Shown here piece by piece: positions 11,696 through 23,672 of a stretch of 64,000 nucleotides of DNA. The notes beneath the pieces are model-generated. The model did no database searches. It was given only the letters and a program-made list of their open reading frames with translations, and was not told the origin of the DNA. The stretch is from Coffea arabica (lineage: Eukaryota; Streptophyta; Magnoliopsida; Gentianales; Rubiaceae): positions 7,256,501 to 7,320,500 of the forward strand of contig NC_092317.1 of NCBI RefSeq assembly GCF_036785885.1. The letters run 5' to 3'. The translations under genes and the position numbers were made by a program. Position 1 is the stretch's first letter; each line of letters begins with the position of its first letter.

Positions 11696-12829
11696 CATAC
11701 TCTAGACACCAAATTTCTGTCAATTTTTAATATTTTCTCAAGATTTTCTATTTAATGAATTATTTATTTTCTAGCATTTTAATGTGCATTTTTCTCATTT
11801 TTGCAGGTTTGTTTTAAAAAAAAAAAAAACAACAACAACAAAAAGAAAATCAAAAAATCAAAAAAAAAAAAATCAAGTCAAAATCAAATTATTACTAAAC
11901 TTACACATTTTCATCATTTTCCCCACAAAATACACTTAACCCATTCCTACACTCAACTTTCTTGTCATTTGGTAAAAAATAATCATTTTGACCAAACACA
12001 CACACAAGCTCCTTTTTTTTTTTTCTCTCCCAATATTGACTCTCTGGTCTCTCAGACGAAAAAAAAAAAAAAAAAAGGCACTCTAGCTCCCAGACAACTC
12101 TCGGCTCTCGGCTCTCTCTCAATAGACCACACACAAAAACACTCCACTCTTCCTCCCTCTCAATATACATCCCTCGGCCCTTTCTTTGACTCACACTAGA
12201 AAACACACAAGAACAAAGCTCCCCATTTTGGCCTTCCTTAAGTTCTCAACGGAGAGAAAAGGCTAGACGAAAGAAACTTTGGGAGCCAGGGAGATTCGCT
12301 CAAGGTGTGGAAATTGTATCAAACATTTTGGTCAAGGAACCTACATTGAGTATAAATAGGGTAATTTGACTCCGTTTAGTCACCACTTCAAAAGGGAGGT
12401 ACCCCATTATTATTATTTCAATATCAATTACATGCTCTTATGTGCTCCTACGTGTTCCTATGTGTTTATATATTTTTATATGCTTTGTTTATTTGATTTG
12501 AATGTTCATTTAAATTTTCTTATGTTTGTTTAGTTAATTTTATAATTATTTGAGAGGCATTTAAATACCTCAAAAATGTAATAGATAGGATAATTAGATT
12601 TGTTTTATTTTATTTCCCCTTTTAGATTGTAGTTAGACGCTCCCCCGATGTAATAGATAGGTTGTGTGATTATGTGGCTTATGTGTTACGTGCCTTACCC
12701 GCTTTCTTTAGGATTTTTGCATCTAGATATTATGCTTATATGTTACGCGCTACGTGCTCTTATGTGTTTATTTGTTTTAATTTATGCCTACTTGTCTTAT
12801 TATGTATTAAAAATGCATGACGTCACCAC

Positions 12830-12925
12830 ACTAGTCCAACGCTAGTTGTGGCTTCTCCCTCCGTTTACTTGCTAGTCCAACGCTAGTAAGGACTTTTAGA
12901 AACGGGCTAGTCCAATGCTAGACTC
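12830..12925. repeat. ctagtccaacgctag short repeats
   Basis: Three near-copies of the motif ctagtccaacgctag are spaced about 35-40 bases apart (around 12831, 12870 and 12907). They lie in the LTR-like region and probably belong to its leader or regulatory part. Confidence 0.6.
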
Positions 12926-13452
12926 TTGGATCATTCTTGCGTTAGACTCATTTTTGTGTGATGTTCATTACATTTTCACGCATATTTTCATTTTTAGGAT
13001 TTTTTCCATTTGCATGATATTTCCTATTATATTATCCCCTATCCTCTATACATGTTAATCATGTCATTTAGAATTGCATTTTATTTAGGACATCGTATAA
13101 TAAGTTAGCTCATTTGCTTGTGCATGATTAGGAGAATTATTTTTCAAACATGAGAAATGGGAGATTATAACTTTTTAGTTTAAATATTCCATTAATCCCT
13201 GTATAAGAAAATTATGTCATGAGTTTTTGCCTACCGTACCCTTTATATTGCATTTCCTTTTTCTTGGATCACTTATATCTATGTATATAATTTAATTTCT
13301 TTTATTTTATTTTCTTTTAATTTCATCATTTGCATATTCGTGACACTTTCAAGGAATTATTTTGGCCTTCGCAATTAATGCGATTGGTTCAATTAAACTC
13401 TTGAATGAATATTTTGTCCCTTTCGATATTTTTATAAATTTAGATTTGCATC

Positions 13453-15129
13453 TGACAGGTGCCGAACCTGTGCAATAATAAATACTAAAAAGTCCTAATT
13501 ACCACCACAATTAATTATAGAACAAATCCGAGTACTGGAGCAGGGACCCTAGGTGTGCAATGGGTTACTTGATTCACCCTGTTCCCGAAGAGTTTGCTTG
13601 ATCCGATATACCAGATTTGTCTATACAGATATTAATTTTGCGTACAATGGCAAGCAGGGTCGATTCCACAGGGAGCGTGTAGGAAATTATTTCTTTCCAA
13701 ATCAATAAAATGGGGGATGATTATTAGGATGAAACTTAAAATAAAATAAAATAAATAAAATTCAAACGATAACTCCACAAGTACAATTTATTAAAAATAG
13801 CAATTAACAAAATTCTACCCAAAGGATCAACTGCTCAGGCACGGTCCAACTAAATGATCATCGATGCAAAGATATTCCATCCATTCATCACTAGGTTGGT
13901 TATAGCTATCAACAAGCTCTGACAACCAGTTCTTCCTTACTCTTTCGACAGTCAAGGTACGACCATTGACTGCTTCTCTAACCAGATAACAACCCTAGGT
14001 ATGACCGTAGGAATTTAATTACCCAATTGCATTAAAGCTAGAAGAACCCAACCCTAACCAATAAACACGCTAAGAGGGTTTATTTAAATTAGATCTTGCG
14101 TTTCCCCATCATAAAGCCAATTATGGTGGTTGCCACGAGGTGTTAACTAAATGAACAATTACGGATTCTATTTAATTAACGTGGCAGTAGGCTATTAAAT
14201 TAAATCAAATACCCGGGCGTTGATATTCAATTAATAAAATACCCATGAACAATTAATTCAGGAAACGCACGAATAGCAATAAATTGGAAAGAAATAATTA
14301 AGATTCGATTAGATCTCACAGATATTATGGACCGCGCCCTCGCATCAACCTTTGGGTAGAGAAGAAAATTAGCCGTTCCTCGTCGTGTCAATCCCGCGTG
14401 ATTTAATTGAAATCATTCAATTATTCGACGAAGAATTGGGAAAGGGGAATTAATTGCAGTAACAACAGAGAAGGCCCTGCCTTCGTCTTTGCTTTGGAGC
14501 CGCAAGTGTACGAACAAAAGCTAACGTAAATTGCGTAGAGTCAAAACAAAAGCCAAGGAGTAAAAGTGTCGCAACTGAAAAGCTACAAAAGTCTGCAATC
14601 GCCTGACCCCTCTCGAAAAGAAAATCAAAGCTAATCTATCCTCCCCCCTGCGTCCCCTTTTTTGTTGTCTTATATAGTGCCGCAGGGGAAATCCACACGG
14701 AGCAGAGCTCTTCTCTTCATTGGAGTTTTTATCCCGTGTAGCTGGTCCATGTGGACCTAGTTTCCTCATTCTCATTCCCCCGACGTCTGGCCCTTTCTTT
14801 TCTTTTTTAATTGAAGCCTCTAAGAGCCAAGTCACGTCTGACCCAATTGACTGAAACAAAAGCTAGCCTTTTGGAGTTTTAATCCCGTGCTCCTCGCGGT
14901 TCACGTGGACCGGGGTCCGGCTTTTCGGTAACGTCCGCCTTGTCTGGCGTGGCCACGCCCTGAAATGAAAAGTCTTCTGAAAATTTATCTCAAGATACCA
15001 TTTTTAATGCTAACCACCTACAATTCACACAAATATCAAATATGAGTGAAATTCCATTTCTTAGCACCATGAATAGCCAAAATTAGGACAAGATGACAAT
15101 GCAAAATGTGCCAAATAACTGCTCTATCA
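13453..15129 (-). mobile_element. solo LTR with perfect target duplication
   Basis: On the plus strand the block begins TGACAGGTGCCGAACC and ends GCTCTATCA. In reverse complement it starts TGATAG and ends CCTGTCA, exactly like the LTR at 1277-2534. It is 1677 bp long. A perfect 5-bp target duplication, gcatc, lies at 13448-13452 and 15130-15134. No internal retroelement sequence remains, so this is a solo LTR produced by recombination between two LTRs. It is inserted in the LTR-like block 11701-15575 and is therefore younger than it. Confidence 0.9.
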
Positions 15130-15580
15130 GCATCCATGTAGGAAACATCCAAACATGATAAAATTAAAGGTTAGATTAGGAAAATTTTGACTAAACCTCG
15201 CAACTAGCTTAGACTAGGTTGAAAGGGTGCCTTAGGTTTGAGTTAATCGAACCTTTATCTTCCCTTTCTTCAACCGTGACTCCCGAACCCATTTTCTTTT
15301 ATTTTTTCAAAGACCTGGAGTTGTCAAAAAGGGGTTTTATTTTATTTTATTTTTGTCAAAAATATTTTTGGGTGACTTGGTACACCAAAACTCAATACCA
15401 AGTGGCGACTCCTATTTTTTTCTTAAAAACCCTTTTAAACTAAATTTTGGACCCAAATTGTCGCATTTTTTGAAGTCCCATTCTAGGTCCCTTTTCACTT
15501 ATTTTTAAATAAGATCATATCTTTTATAAACACCTTCTTATTTATTTTTCCATCGCGAAAAAATGGGGCGCGACACATAC

Positions 15581-18360
15581 ATATAGTAACCCTTTGTAAA
15601 ACATTTTAAAAAAATCCAACCACTATCCATAACAAAGATACACCAAAATACTCAAAATACCCACACATCAATACCCTTTTCTTTATCAACCACACAACAT
15701 ATCCTTTCAAAATCTCAACTAATATAAGTATTTTTGAGAAGTCACTGTAATCCCAAATGAACCTTAAGAAAGACTCAAGTAAGCAAAAATAACAAAGCAA
15801 CACTATGTCAACAAAAATAACAAAGCAACAATATGTACTTGTATATAATAATAATGAGAAAAATAAGGAAAAAATATAAATACTAATGAAAGTAGCTACT
15901 TAATACTGATTTGAATTATTTACTATAAACAAAACCTTATCATTAGCACTGAATTTCAATTATGAAATATCTAAAATAGTACATGAAAAGAATAAAAATT
16001 GGGTTTCTCTAATAGGTGTCCAATGAGCACTCATTAATATACTCAATATTCAGCTAACCTACCATATATATACACATATTAACAATTATTACTTTCCCTT
16101 ATATTTATATATTTTTCTTATTTAATCTTACCTATCATCCTTTGTATTTATTTACTTTTTCTAGTTAATTATATATATTTTAAAAATATGACACCTGAAA
16201 TATATTCTAACGGGAGCCCAAACCCATAAAAAATTATATATATTTAGCATTGTGTAGTTGTATTTTTTACTTTATTCTAGTACATACTTGTTTCAAAATA
16301 GTTCACAGCAAAATCCAAAGGAAGATTTTCAATGCCTGTATTAACTTTTTTTTAACATTATTGATAGACACTAGCCTTTGAGATGGGCACGGGTTGAGTA
16401 CCTGTCCTATGCACAATTTGGCTTACCTGACTGGCACCTTATGGGTTAGTTATTTTTTTACCTTTACCAACCCTGCATATCAGCGGGTACCCCGTTAAGA
16501 TAGAATCAAATCAACAGGTACTCGTCCTACCCCACTTATCATTTAATTTTTTTTAAAAATAATTTATACTAATTTAATTTTATATTTTACATATTCATAT
16601 AAGATTTAATAAAGATTTTTTCTCAAAAAAAGTCTACCACCAAGAAACAAATATGTGAAGAGAATGCAAGAAAAAGGGAAAAAATTAAAAGAATTCAAAA
16701 TCAATAAAAATTTGAAATAAGGAGCACATTTTTTTAAATATATATTCCATATTAATTAAAATTTTTTCTAAAAACTATAAGATCATGGCCTTTACAAATG
16801 AATCTTGTAAATAAACTATAGTCTTTCATATTTGTAATGCAATTTGTTGAATGAAATTTATCTCTAAAATTATTATTTTATAGTATATATATAAATAATA
16901 AAAAATGTATGTGGGCGGCTCGGGTATCCGTGAGTTTTTAATTACGTGATTCTAACCCGCCCCATATCTAAGCTGGTACTCGATCCTCTTTTAACTCGAT
17001 CAGATAATATGAATCGGATATCCTAATTTTTAGATCGGATCAAATTGAATATGGCGGATTTTCAAGTTTGCAGGTATTTTTGCCCCACCCTTAACTATCA
17101 TAAATAAAGAACATGAAATGCAAAAACTACCATCATTTGTTCATTTCTTTTTTGAAATTGATATTATTTTTTAATTTTGATATTTCCTAAGTTATTTTTT
17201 ATTTTTTTCTTGCCAAATTAATAGTATGTTTTTGGGTAGTGCCCAACCAAAAAAATTAAAGTGTTATCTTTTCATACATAAATTTGTTCTTTTGATTTTT
17301 TAACTTTAGACAATATAAATATTGTATGTTTATAAATTGGACATTTTAATTTAATGTTTAAATACTAGTTACATATTTAAGTTAGAATTACCAAAGGTCA
17401 TAATACATGTTTATGTTGGAATTACCTAAAAGAATGACTAGAGCAAATGTTAGTTCTTTTTTGAATTTGATAGTTTGCTTTATCTTTTATATTTGATAAG
17501 TTGTTTTCATTTTGTTATTACGAATTTGAAGGATTTCAAATATTATTTCCTTATTACAAATAATCATTTATACGTCCGGTATTGTGTTAATATGTTAAGT
17601 TTTGTTAATTTTTTTAGAAATGTTACTCATTCATAAATGCCTATATGAGAAGTATGTAATTTCGAATTGTGCTAGTATTTTGAATGTTGTTAATATTTCG
17701 AAAATGTAACTAACTTATGACCGCATCCGTGGTAAGTATGTAATGCAAAGATTGAAATTTATTTATTTAATTAAAAATAAATTAAAAAATATATAAGAAA
17801 AAAGATGGGGAGTTGGGAGTTCTCTAAAGAGGTCTACACTAAAATTGTAAATAATTTGTGTTATTAGTTAATTATTGTAGAGTCGTGGGAATTGTAATTA
17901 AATTTTTTGTTATCAGTCTAAAATTTTGCAAATGTTATTTGGATAAGTTTTACTTAAATTTGCAACTCTGAGTAAGGGTCAACTAGACATGGGGAGGAAT
18001 TGGAAATCGTGAAAATTTAATTTGCATACCGGTAACAAACAAAAGAATTTGAAATGGTTTGATTGTACCAAATTGTGGAGGCAATGTGTGTGAATTAAAA
18101 TAAATGTAAAATTCTAGGAAAAAGAGATTGGGATTTTGGAGATGTGTGAAGGATACTGATAAAAAAAACCCTCCATCTATTACCTATATATAAAGTTAAG
18201 ATAGTAAGTAAAATTCTTAATTTGTACAACAGGATTGAGGGAAAAATGTAACGTTTTTACATTTTTACAACAGTCATGCATTGATATTTTTCAGTTTGTC
18301 AAACCATTTATTTAAAATTATAATATCCTAATATACAAAAAATTTTACAAATCACAATAC
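15581..18360. other. AT-rich spacer, no gene seen
   Basis: There is no supportable gene. The part 16383-17092 begins with gggcacgggttgagtacctg and ends with gcaggtatttttgccccacc, and carries GC-richer ends around an AT-rich core. It resembles a decayed hAT-like MITE, but no target duplication was found. The rest is low-complexity AT sequence. Confidence 0.4.
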
Positions 18361-18935
18361 ATGCTATTTGTCATTTGAAGCTAAGGAAAACATTAAAGTA
18401 AAAAATTTTACTTGGAGAGAATTATTGATAAGTTGGTTAAACCAAACCTTTTCTGCCTAAAAGAAATATTAAAATAAAAACAAGTTTTTTTATAAGGTAA
18501 TTTAACAAAAATATTTCCAACCTAAAATATAGGGATTTAAACATGTAAATTAAACAAACTATAATCATTAGATGACATTAATTGAAATTAATTAAAAGAT
18601 AAAATAATTCAAAATCCTTGAGAAATGACACATATTAAAGTATATATATGCTATTTGTCATTTGCAACTAAAGGAAAAGTTGAAAGTAGTAAATATAATA
18701 AATTTTACTTAGAAAAGGCTATTGATAAGTTAGTTTAACTAGGATTTTTATGTCTAAAGGAAATGTTAAAATAAAATATTTACTTAAAGAGGTTTTTGGA
18801 TAAGTTAGTTTAACAAAATATTTTTCTAACTAAAATATAGTGATTTAAACATTTGAACTAAACAAACTAATAACTATTAAATTGCATTAACTGAATTGAT
18901 GAAAGAGGAAAATAATTTAAGAATACATGTCATAT
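18361..18935. repeat. diverged tandem duplication, unit about 290 bp
   Basis: The text atgctatttgtcatttg begins at 18361 and again at 18648. The following sequence repeats with moderate divergence: attgataagtt, then taaaatatag, then gatttaaac at about 18535 and 18842. Two units are seen. It is AT-rich and non-coding. Confidence 0.6.
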
Positions 18936-19194
18936 TATTAGAAATCTTTTAGAAAATATGGACTAATAAATTTCTAGTATAATAGATTTCCTCGTATTTA
19001 TCCCTTTACCATCTACACACTACTTTCAACTTTTTATTCTTCTTATGTTTTGGTCCAAACCGTTTCCTCCTACTCATTCATTCATGCGCGTCCAACTTTC
19101 ACTACCACTATTCTCCCCAGGTGGCCATAATTAATGTTTTTTCACACGTGTGCTCCTATAATAGGAACAGTCAATGCGTTCCTACCATAAAAGG

Positions 19195-20849
19195 CACTTG
19201 GGATCCTCGGTGACATATTTTCTATGCCAATCCAATGTCATCACTAATATTGCGTCAAGTATCTTATTATTATTTGCACTTTAATTTTCTAATAATTCAA
19301 ATTGATTTGATTTAACACAAGTTTTTTCTACCCTTTAAACCTTTGAATCAAAATTAACCGACCGGTCTAATTCATATACCAATACTTTCATCATTGATTG
19401 CCTTCAAACTCTCCAATCCACTCCGCTGAGGTCCACACTTCAATTGGGTTTGTTTGGATTGAGGATTATTTATCAAAATTTATTTGCTTACATCATCATT
19501 ACAATTTTTAACACACTTTTTTATTTTTTCAATTACCTTTTTATCTCACATACATCACATCACAAAAAGTGCTACAGTAAAAATATCTCAAATAATTTAC
19601 AATCCAAACAGAGCCACGTCATCGTCCTTTTGATTCCTCCACCAGCTCCGCCATTCCACGTGGCATCATCTTCACTGCCGATTGTCTCACCGTCAAAGCC
19701 CTTCTCTTTCGAGCTCTCCACTGGAGGCAATTTCATGTACTTCATGGCTGAGTTCTAGAAGGAGGAAGAAGATTACGATAGCAAAATGGCTTAATTTCTG
19801 CCTTTCCAATGTAATTTTGGCTTTGCCCTTCTACTTGTGGACTGGTCCTAGTATTCACCAAACGTTCTTCCTCACGACAACGCCGTCTACAGAGCTCTCC
19901 TTTGTTCCAACTCTGGCCTCTGTAACTTTTCCTATTGCTGATTTCCTTCCCAGGTTCTTGTTCATTCTTTTTTGCCATTTTCCCCACTTTTTTATGTGCC
20001 CATTTTCTTGCAGATGACCCTTTCGGCGATCCAAAGGTTATAAATTTACAATCCAATGCCAATCCAAAGTTTCTATCAAGTTGACATAAAAATTGAATCT
20101 TCAATGTTATAATCGAACCTGAAATATCTGAAACTGGTGGGCCTCCACTAATTCTTCTGACGCTATGAAGAAGAAAGAGAGGGAGAAGCTTTTACTGCTT
20201 TCCCTTTGGCCTCCGTTTGGCCTTTGCCCTTCTCTCTCGGAAATGGAGTGGCGGTAAGCAAATGTCAGAGGGGACTCGCAGACGTCAGCGTTTAGTGACT
20301 CTTTTGGATTATATTCCAGTGCCCAAGATATTATACATCATCGCCCTTTGCCCCTCGGAAGTTTCTAACCTTGATGGAAATGATGAGAAGTTTTATAGGA
20401 CTTTTTCTGTAGCAATTTGCTTGGTACTTGTGTTTGTGGTCCACGTACTTTTCTGTTTGTGGAATGCTGCAACTCTCTTGGGGATGTTGCAACAGAGGCC
20501 CATAAATTAATGGTGTGATTAACACAAAATAGTGCAGATAAATTACCTAGAATTGTTGATGTTCGCTCTAGCAACCGTTCTTGACTCTAATATAGTGTAG
20601 AATCTCGTTTAGGGTTTGGAGGCAATTTTGTTTAGGATTTTCTGTGGTTAACTCAAAAGTATTGGTATATGAATTAGACCGGTCGGTTAATTTTTGTTCA
20701 AAGGTTTAAAGGGTAGAGAAAACTTGTGTTAAACCAAATCAATTTGAATTATTAGAAAATTAAAGTGCAAATAATAATAAAACACTTGGTACAATATTAG
20801 TGGTGGCATTGAATTGGCATAGAAAATATGTCACCAAGGATCTCAAGTG
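19195..20849. mobile_element. long-inverted-repeat element, MULE-like, non-autonomous
   Basis: The arms 19195-19388 and about 20654-20849 are inverted repeats of about 194 bases, with only scattered differences (for example ggtgacatattttctatgcc, and gaccggtcggtt with its complement). Long arms of this size are typical of Mutator-like elements. The flanks cataaaagg (19186-19194) and gataaaggg (20850-20858) agree at 7 of 9 bases, consistent with a decayed 9-bp duplication. The roughly 1.27-kb interior has no transposase. It carries a nested MITE (19446-19615) and GC-richer DNA at 19620-20500 that could be captured host sequence: the run from 19952 to 20012 looks like an intron ending ttcttgcag. 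I could not identify a source gene. Confidence 0.65.
19446..19615. mobile_element. small MITE nested in the long-IR element
   Basis: The ends gggtttgtttggattg and caatccaaacagagcc are imperfect inverted repeats. The interior has tcacatacatcacatcaca and agtgctacagtaaaa. About 170 bp, non-coding. No certain target duplication was found. It lies wholly inside the element 19195-20849. Confidence 0.55.
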
Positions 20850-21371
20850 GATAAAGGGATACCCTTTTTTGACTTCAAAGTCTTCGAAGTTTACTGGAAG
20901 GGGAAAAAGCTCCCATCAGTCAAATTGATCATCCGCAACAATCGGGAAATCTGACAAACTTCAAATTGATCATCCGCAATAATGGATAAGTCAGACGATT
21001 TTTTTTTTTTTTTTTTTTTTGGCTGAGTAAACAACTTGAAAGGATAGGCACTTACAGAAAATATCTTTGATTTTCTTCCAAATTAAAAAAATATATAATT
21101 TTGTAGCCGTCGCCCATTGCGGACTGCCTAAGAAGCGTGGGCGAGTAAATCAGTTTGATGAAGCGGTGGCCCGGAATAGAATTGACATGCCTGGATTGTA
21201 TTGGAGGCCTTTCTTGGTTCAATGTGCTGGCTACTAAACTGGGCCATTAAAAATGATTTTTTGTTCAGAAAGAAAAGTACACCATCCTTCTAGTTCGACA
21301 GGGGACCTCCGGGCTTGTTGGCATACGGCTTGTGTCCTCTTTACAACTGGCTTCAAATCCTTGGTCGTGGA
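20850..21371. other. spacer with a short tandem repeat
   Basis: The 41-base unit containing caaattgatcatccgcaa occurs twice (20921 and 20962). A poly-T run covers about 21000-21020. No gene is seen. Confidence 0.5.
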
Positions 21372-22000
21372 TAGAGGTGGCAATATGGATAAATGACTCA
21401 TAATTGATTTTGACTTAATGAACGGTGGATGAAATTTATTCAATTCATTTAGATTCATTTAATAAATGGATCTAAATAAATGGATTAAATAAAAATCAAT
21501 TATCCATTTATAATCCATTTAAATATTTTGGTAACTTTTTTTTTTTTGGTCAGATCCCCCGGTATGCAGTAACCACTTTGGACCCTGACAAATCCGGAGT
21601 TGAGCTAGGTTGCACCCCATAAGAGGTGCAAGCTCTCCCAGCACCTGTCTCTCCATTCACAAGACTTGAATCCGAGACCTTGCTTAAGGGAAGCCAAGTG
21701 CCATGCCAGTCAGACTAAGTACAACACTTGGCCTAACAGCAAGGGTGGTCCCTCTCGTTTTTCAACATCAGATGAAGCTTTCATTATGAAAGCATTTCCT
21801 TAAATGTACAAGATAGAAACATGTTTTTAAGTAAATGGATATATATGATTTTTGTGGATAATCCATATAAATTCATTTAATTTAATGGTTTTACTTTGGT
21901 CAACCATTTAAAACCAATACTATAAATGGATAATCCAAATCCATTTAATTATGGATTATATGGATAGATAAATGGATCTCAATCCAAATTGCCACCTCTA
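21372..22000. mobile_element. hAT-type non-autonomous element
   Basis: The termini TAGAGGTGGCAATATGGAT and its imperfect complement (atccaaattgccacctcta) flank the element. A perfect 8-bp duplication, gtcgtgga, lies at 21364-21371 and 22001-22008. The body is AT-rich with repeated tggataaatgg-type text. It has no transposase and hosts a SINE at about 21538-21745. Confidence 0.9.
21538..21745 (-). mobile_element. tRNA-derived SINE inside the hAT element
   Basis: Read on the minus strand, the sequence has a tRNA-like head with an A-box-like tggcatggcacttgg and a B-box-like ggattcaagtc about 35 bases later. It runs through a tRNA-unrelated body (gggtgcaacctagctcaac) and ends in a poly-A tail (poly-T at 21538-21548 on the plus strand). 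This is the layout of a plant SINE. Exact 5' end and target duplication are not resolved. Confidence 0.65.
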
Positions 22001-22452
22001 GTCGTGGACATTCGCAGTCCAGTTGTGGACGTAAAAAATTCTTTCATGTAAAATTCACTAATTTCGTTACATGACAATTCTTTTAATTTTAGAGTGTTGA
22101 GTTAGTGGAATCCATTTAAAAGTGTCTTGACCAACTTGGGACCGAAAACTTTCACGAGTGAGGATTTGAAGCCTTTACAACTTGGTATAGGCGATTAGGG
22201 AACTACTCTCAGTGGAGTTGGCACTGTACTTTGTGTTGATATTGGCAAGAAAGTAATACTTTGTGTTAATTTTTTTTTTGACAAAAATGAGCTTGAATTT
22301 GCAATCAAGATTACGTTACTTCTTGATCCTACTGATCCAGTAAAATCTCCTTTAGCTACGGACATGATGGGGGATTGCGTCATTCTGTTTGTGTTCAATG
22401 GACCACAAAAAGAAAAAAAAAACTAGAGAAAGAAAATTACTTATTACAAAAA

Positions 22453-22646
22453 GAGTGAATGGCCCAAAAGGTCACTAAACTATTAAAAATGGCACCCTCT
22501 GGTCACTAAACTTTTTTTGTGGCCGAAAAGGTCACTAAACTCGCAAAAACTCTCCAGCGAAGTCATTTTACCGAATTTCAGCGGTTCCTCATCCGGTAAC
22601 ATGGTCAATATGGAGTGGAGGAATATAGTAAAGGGGCAAAAATGTC
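22453..22646 (+). repeat. left terminal inverted repeat of the MULE
   Basis: 194 bp, matching 27994-28187 inverted with one difference. It holds three copies of ggtcactaaac (starting at 22470, 22501 and 22530), which may be transposase binding sites. Confidence 0.95.
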
Positions 22647-22795
22647 AAACAAAATATGGTCAACCTTTTTTTCTCTCGCAAGTCGTGCCTCAGATCTAGA
22701 AATTAGCTGAGTTCTCTTTTCATTTGTTGAAAGACAAATCTTCTCTCATCTATTCAAGGAAAAATCTCCTTCCATTTCATCCTGTCCAATGACTC

Positions 22796-23306
22796 ATGGC
22801 AAGACGCAATAAACCGATTCCATTCTGCAAGTGCGGAACTAGAACTATTTTGAAGACCTCATGGACAGAAAGAAATCCAGCGCGAAGATTTATTGAATGT
22901 GCTCAAAATCAGGTAAGATAATTACTTAATGGATATTTGCGAGTTTACAAGATGGATAAAATGTAAATATTTGTTGCTGCAGGTTAGAGGGTGTGGATTT
23001 TGGGACTGGTATGATGAAGAAATTTGTGAGAGAGCTAAGCAAGTAATACCTGGCCTGTTAAGAAGTAAGAACAAATTAGAAGCTGAGAATGAAGCTCTGC
23101 AAAAGGAGGTTCGGGGATGGCAAAGCAAAGCAAACGAGATGGCACTGGAGATAAAAAGACTAAAGGAGCAATTGGAAAAAAAACAAAGGACAAGAAAGCT
23201 AGCAAAAAGTGTTTTTGTGATTGGGGTGATTGTTACAGTGTGGTTAATATGGATGCATGAGCCAACAATGCCAAATTCGAAGAGGTTGCAAATTGCTAGT
23301 GTATGA
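22796..23306 (+). CDS. GRF zinc-finger/coiled-coil/membrane protein in the MULE
   Basis: Two exons (22796-22912 and 22983-23306) join across a 70-bp GT-AG intron to 146 residues. Residues 11-52 form a GRF-type zinc finger: CKCG, then TERNPARRFIEC, then CGFWDWYDEE, with likely zinc ligands Cys11, Cys13, Cys35 and Cys43. Residues about 67-111 are a charged, heptad-like coiled coil. Residues 115-130 (SVFVIGVIVTVWLIWM) are a hydrophobic tail segment that could anchor a membrane. The start ATG gives the full finger. GRF fingers bind nucleic acid in other proteins. Small plant GRF/coiled-coil/transmembrane proteins are common, but their roles are poorly known. Its place inside the element, opposite the transposase, is like mudrB beside mudrA, although the sequence is not mudrB. 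Function in transposition is inference. Confidence 0.85.
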
Positions 23307-23672
23307 AAGAAATGTTGCGAAATACTAGTTTGTAGAATGCAGAGATTTTGGATTGCTGGTATGTACAATGCAATTGTACTTAATGAAGCTAGTAATTGTG
23401 TTGACTTTGGATCTTTGAAAATGTTAATTATGAGTTCTGCTGTTGACTAATCAATTAATTTGACAAGAACAATAGCCCATTCCAATGATTAAGTAGTGAA
23501 TGGCAAATAAAAGAGTCATTGCATTGGATCAGAATTGGTTGTATTACAATAGGTGGACAAAAGGTATGTTTGACTCCCACAAAATGGCAACAAAAAGCTA
23601 TTACATTTTCCTGCCCAATGATCTACAAAAAGATTTACAAAAAGACTACAAAAGTTATTTAACAGTTTATCA

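Larger units (their letters stand above)
11701..15575. mobile_element. probable gypsy-type solo LTR, interrupted by another LTR
   Basis: The right end ...ggggcgcgaca (to 15575), with a tggcgactcc motif nearby, is typical of plant Ty3/gypsy LTRs of the Tat group. A 5-bp direct repeat, catac, occurs at 11696-11700 and 15576-15580. The interval contains a pyrimidine-rich leader (11990-12180), a tataaatagg motif (12351) and a cluster of ctagtccaacgctag-like repeats (12830-12925). Without the nested LTR and its duplication it is about 2.2 kb. No internal coding region is present, so it is a solo LTR fossil. The left end is the less certain one, and orientation is not settled. Confidence 0.5.

Noticed and set aside
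12830-12925. Regularly spaced repeats considered as a CRISPR-like array
   Set aside because: Only three imperfect 15-base copies occur within an LTR-like leader of a plant genome, without unique spacers of equal size.
14521-14859. 112-codon minus-strand frame in the solo LTR
   Set aside because: It lies in LTR sequence, has no domain, and its counterpart is not kept in the other LTR copy.
16383-17092. Possible complete hAT element with gggcacggg-type ends
   Set aside because: The ends are only loosely inverted and no 8-bp target duplication could be found. Noted as decayed spacer.
20217-20510. 97-codon open frame with a hydrophobic segment inside the long-inverted-repeat element
   Set aside because: It matches no family I know, overlaps two opposite-strand frames, and has no splice or promoter support. 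Kept only as possible captured DNA.
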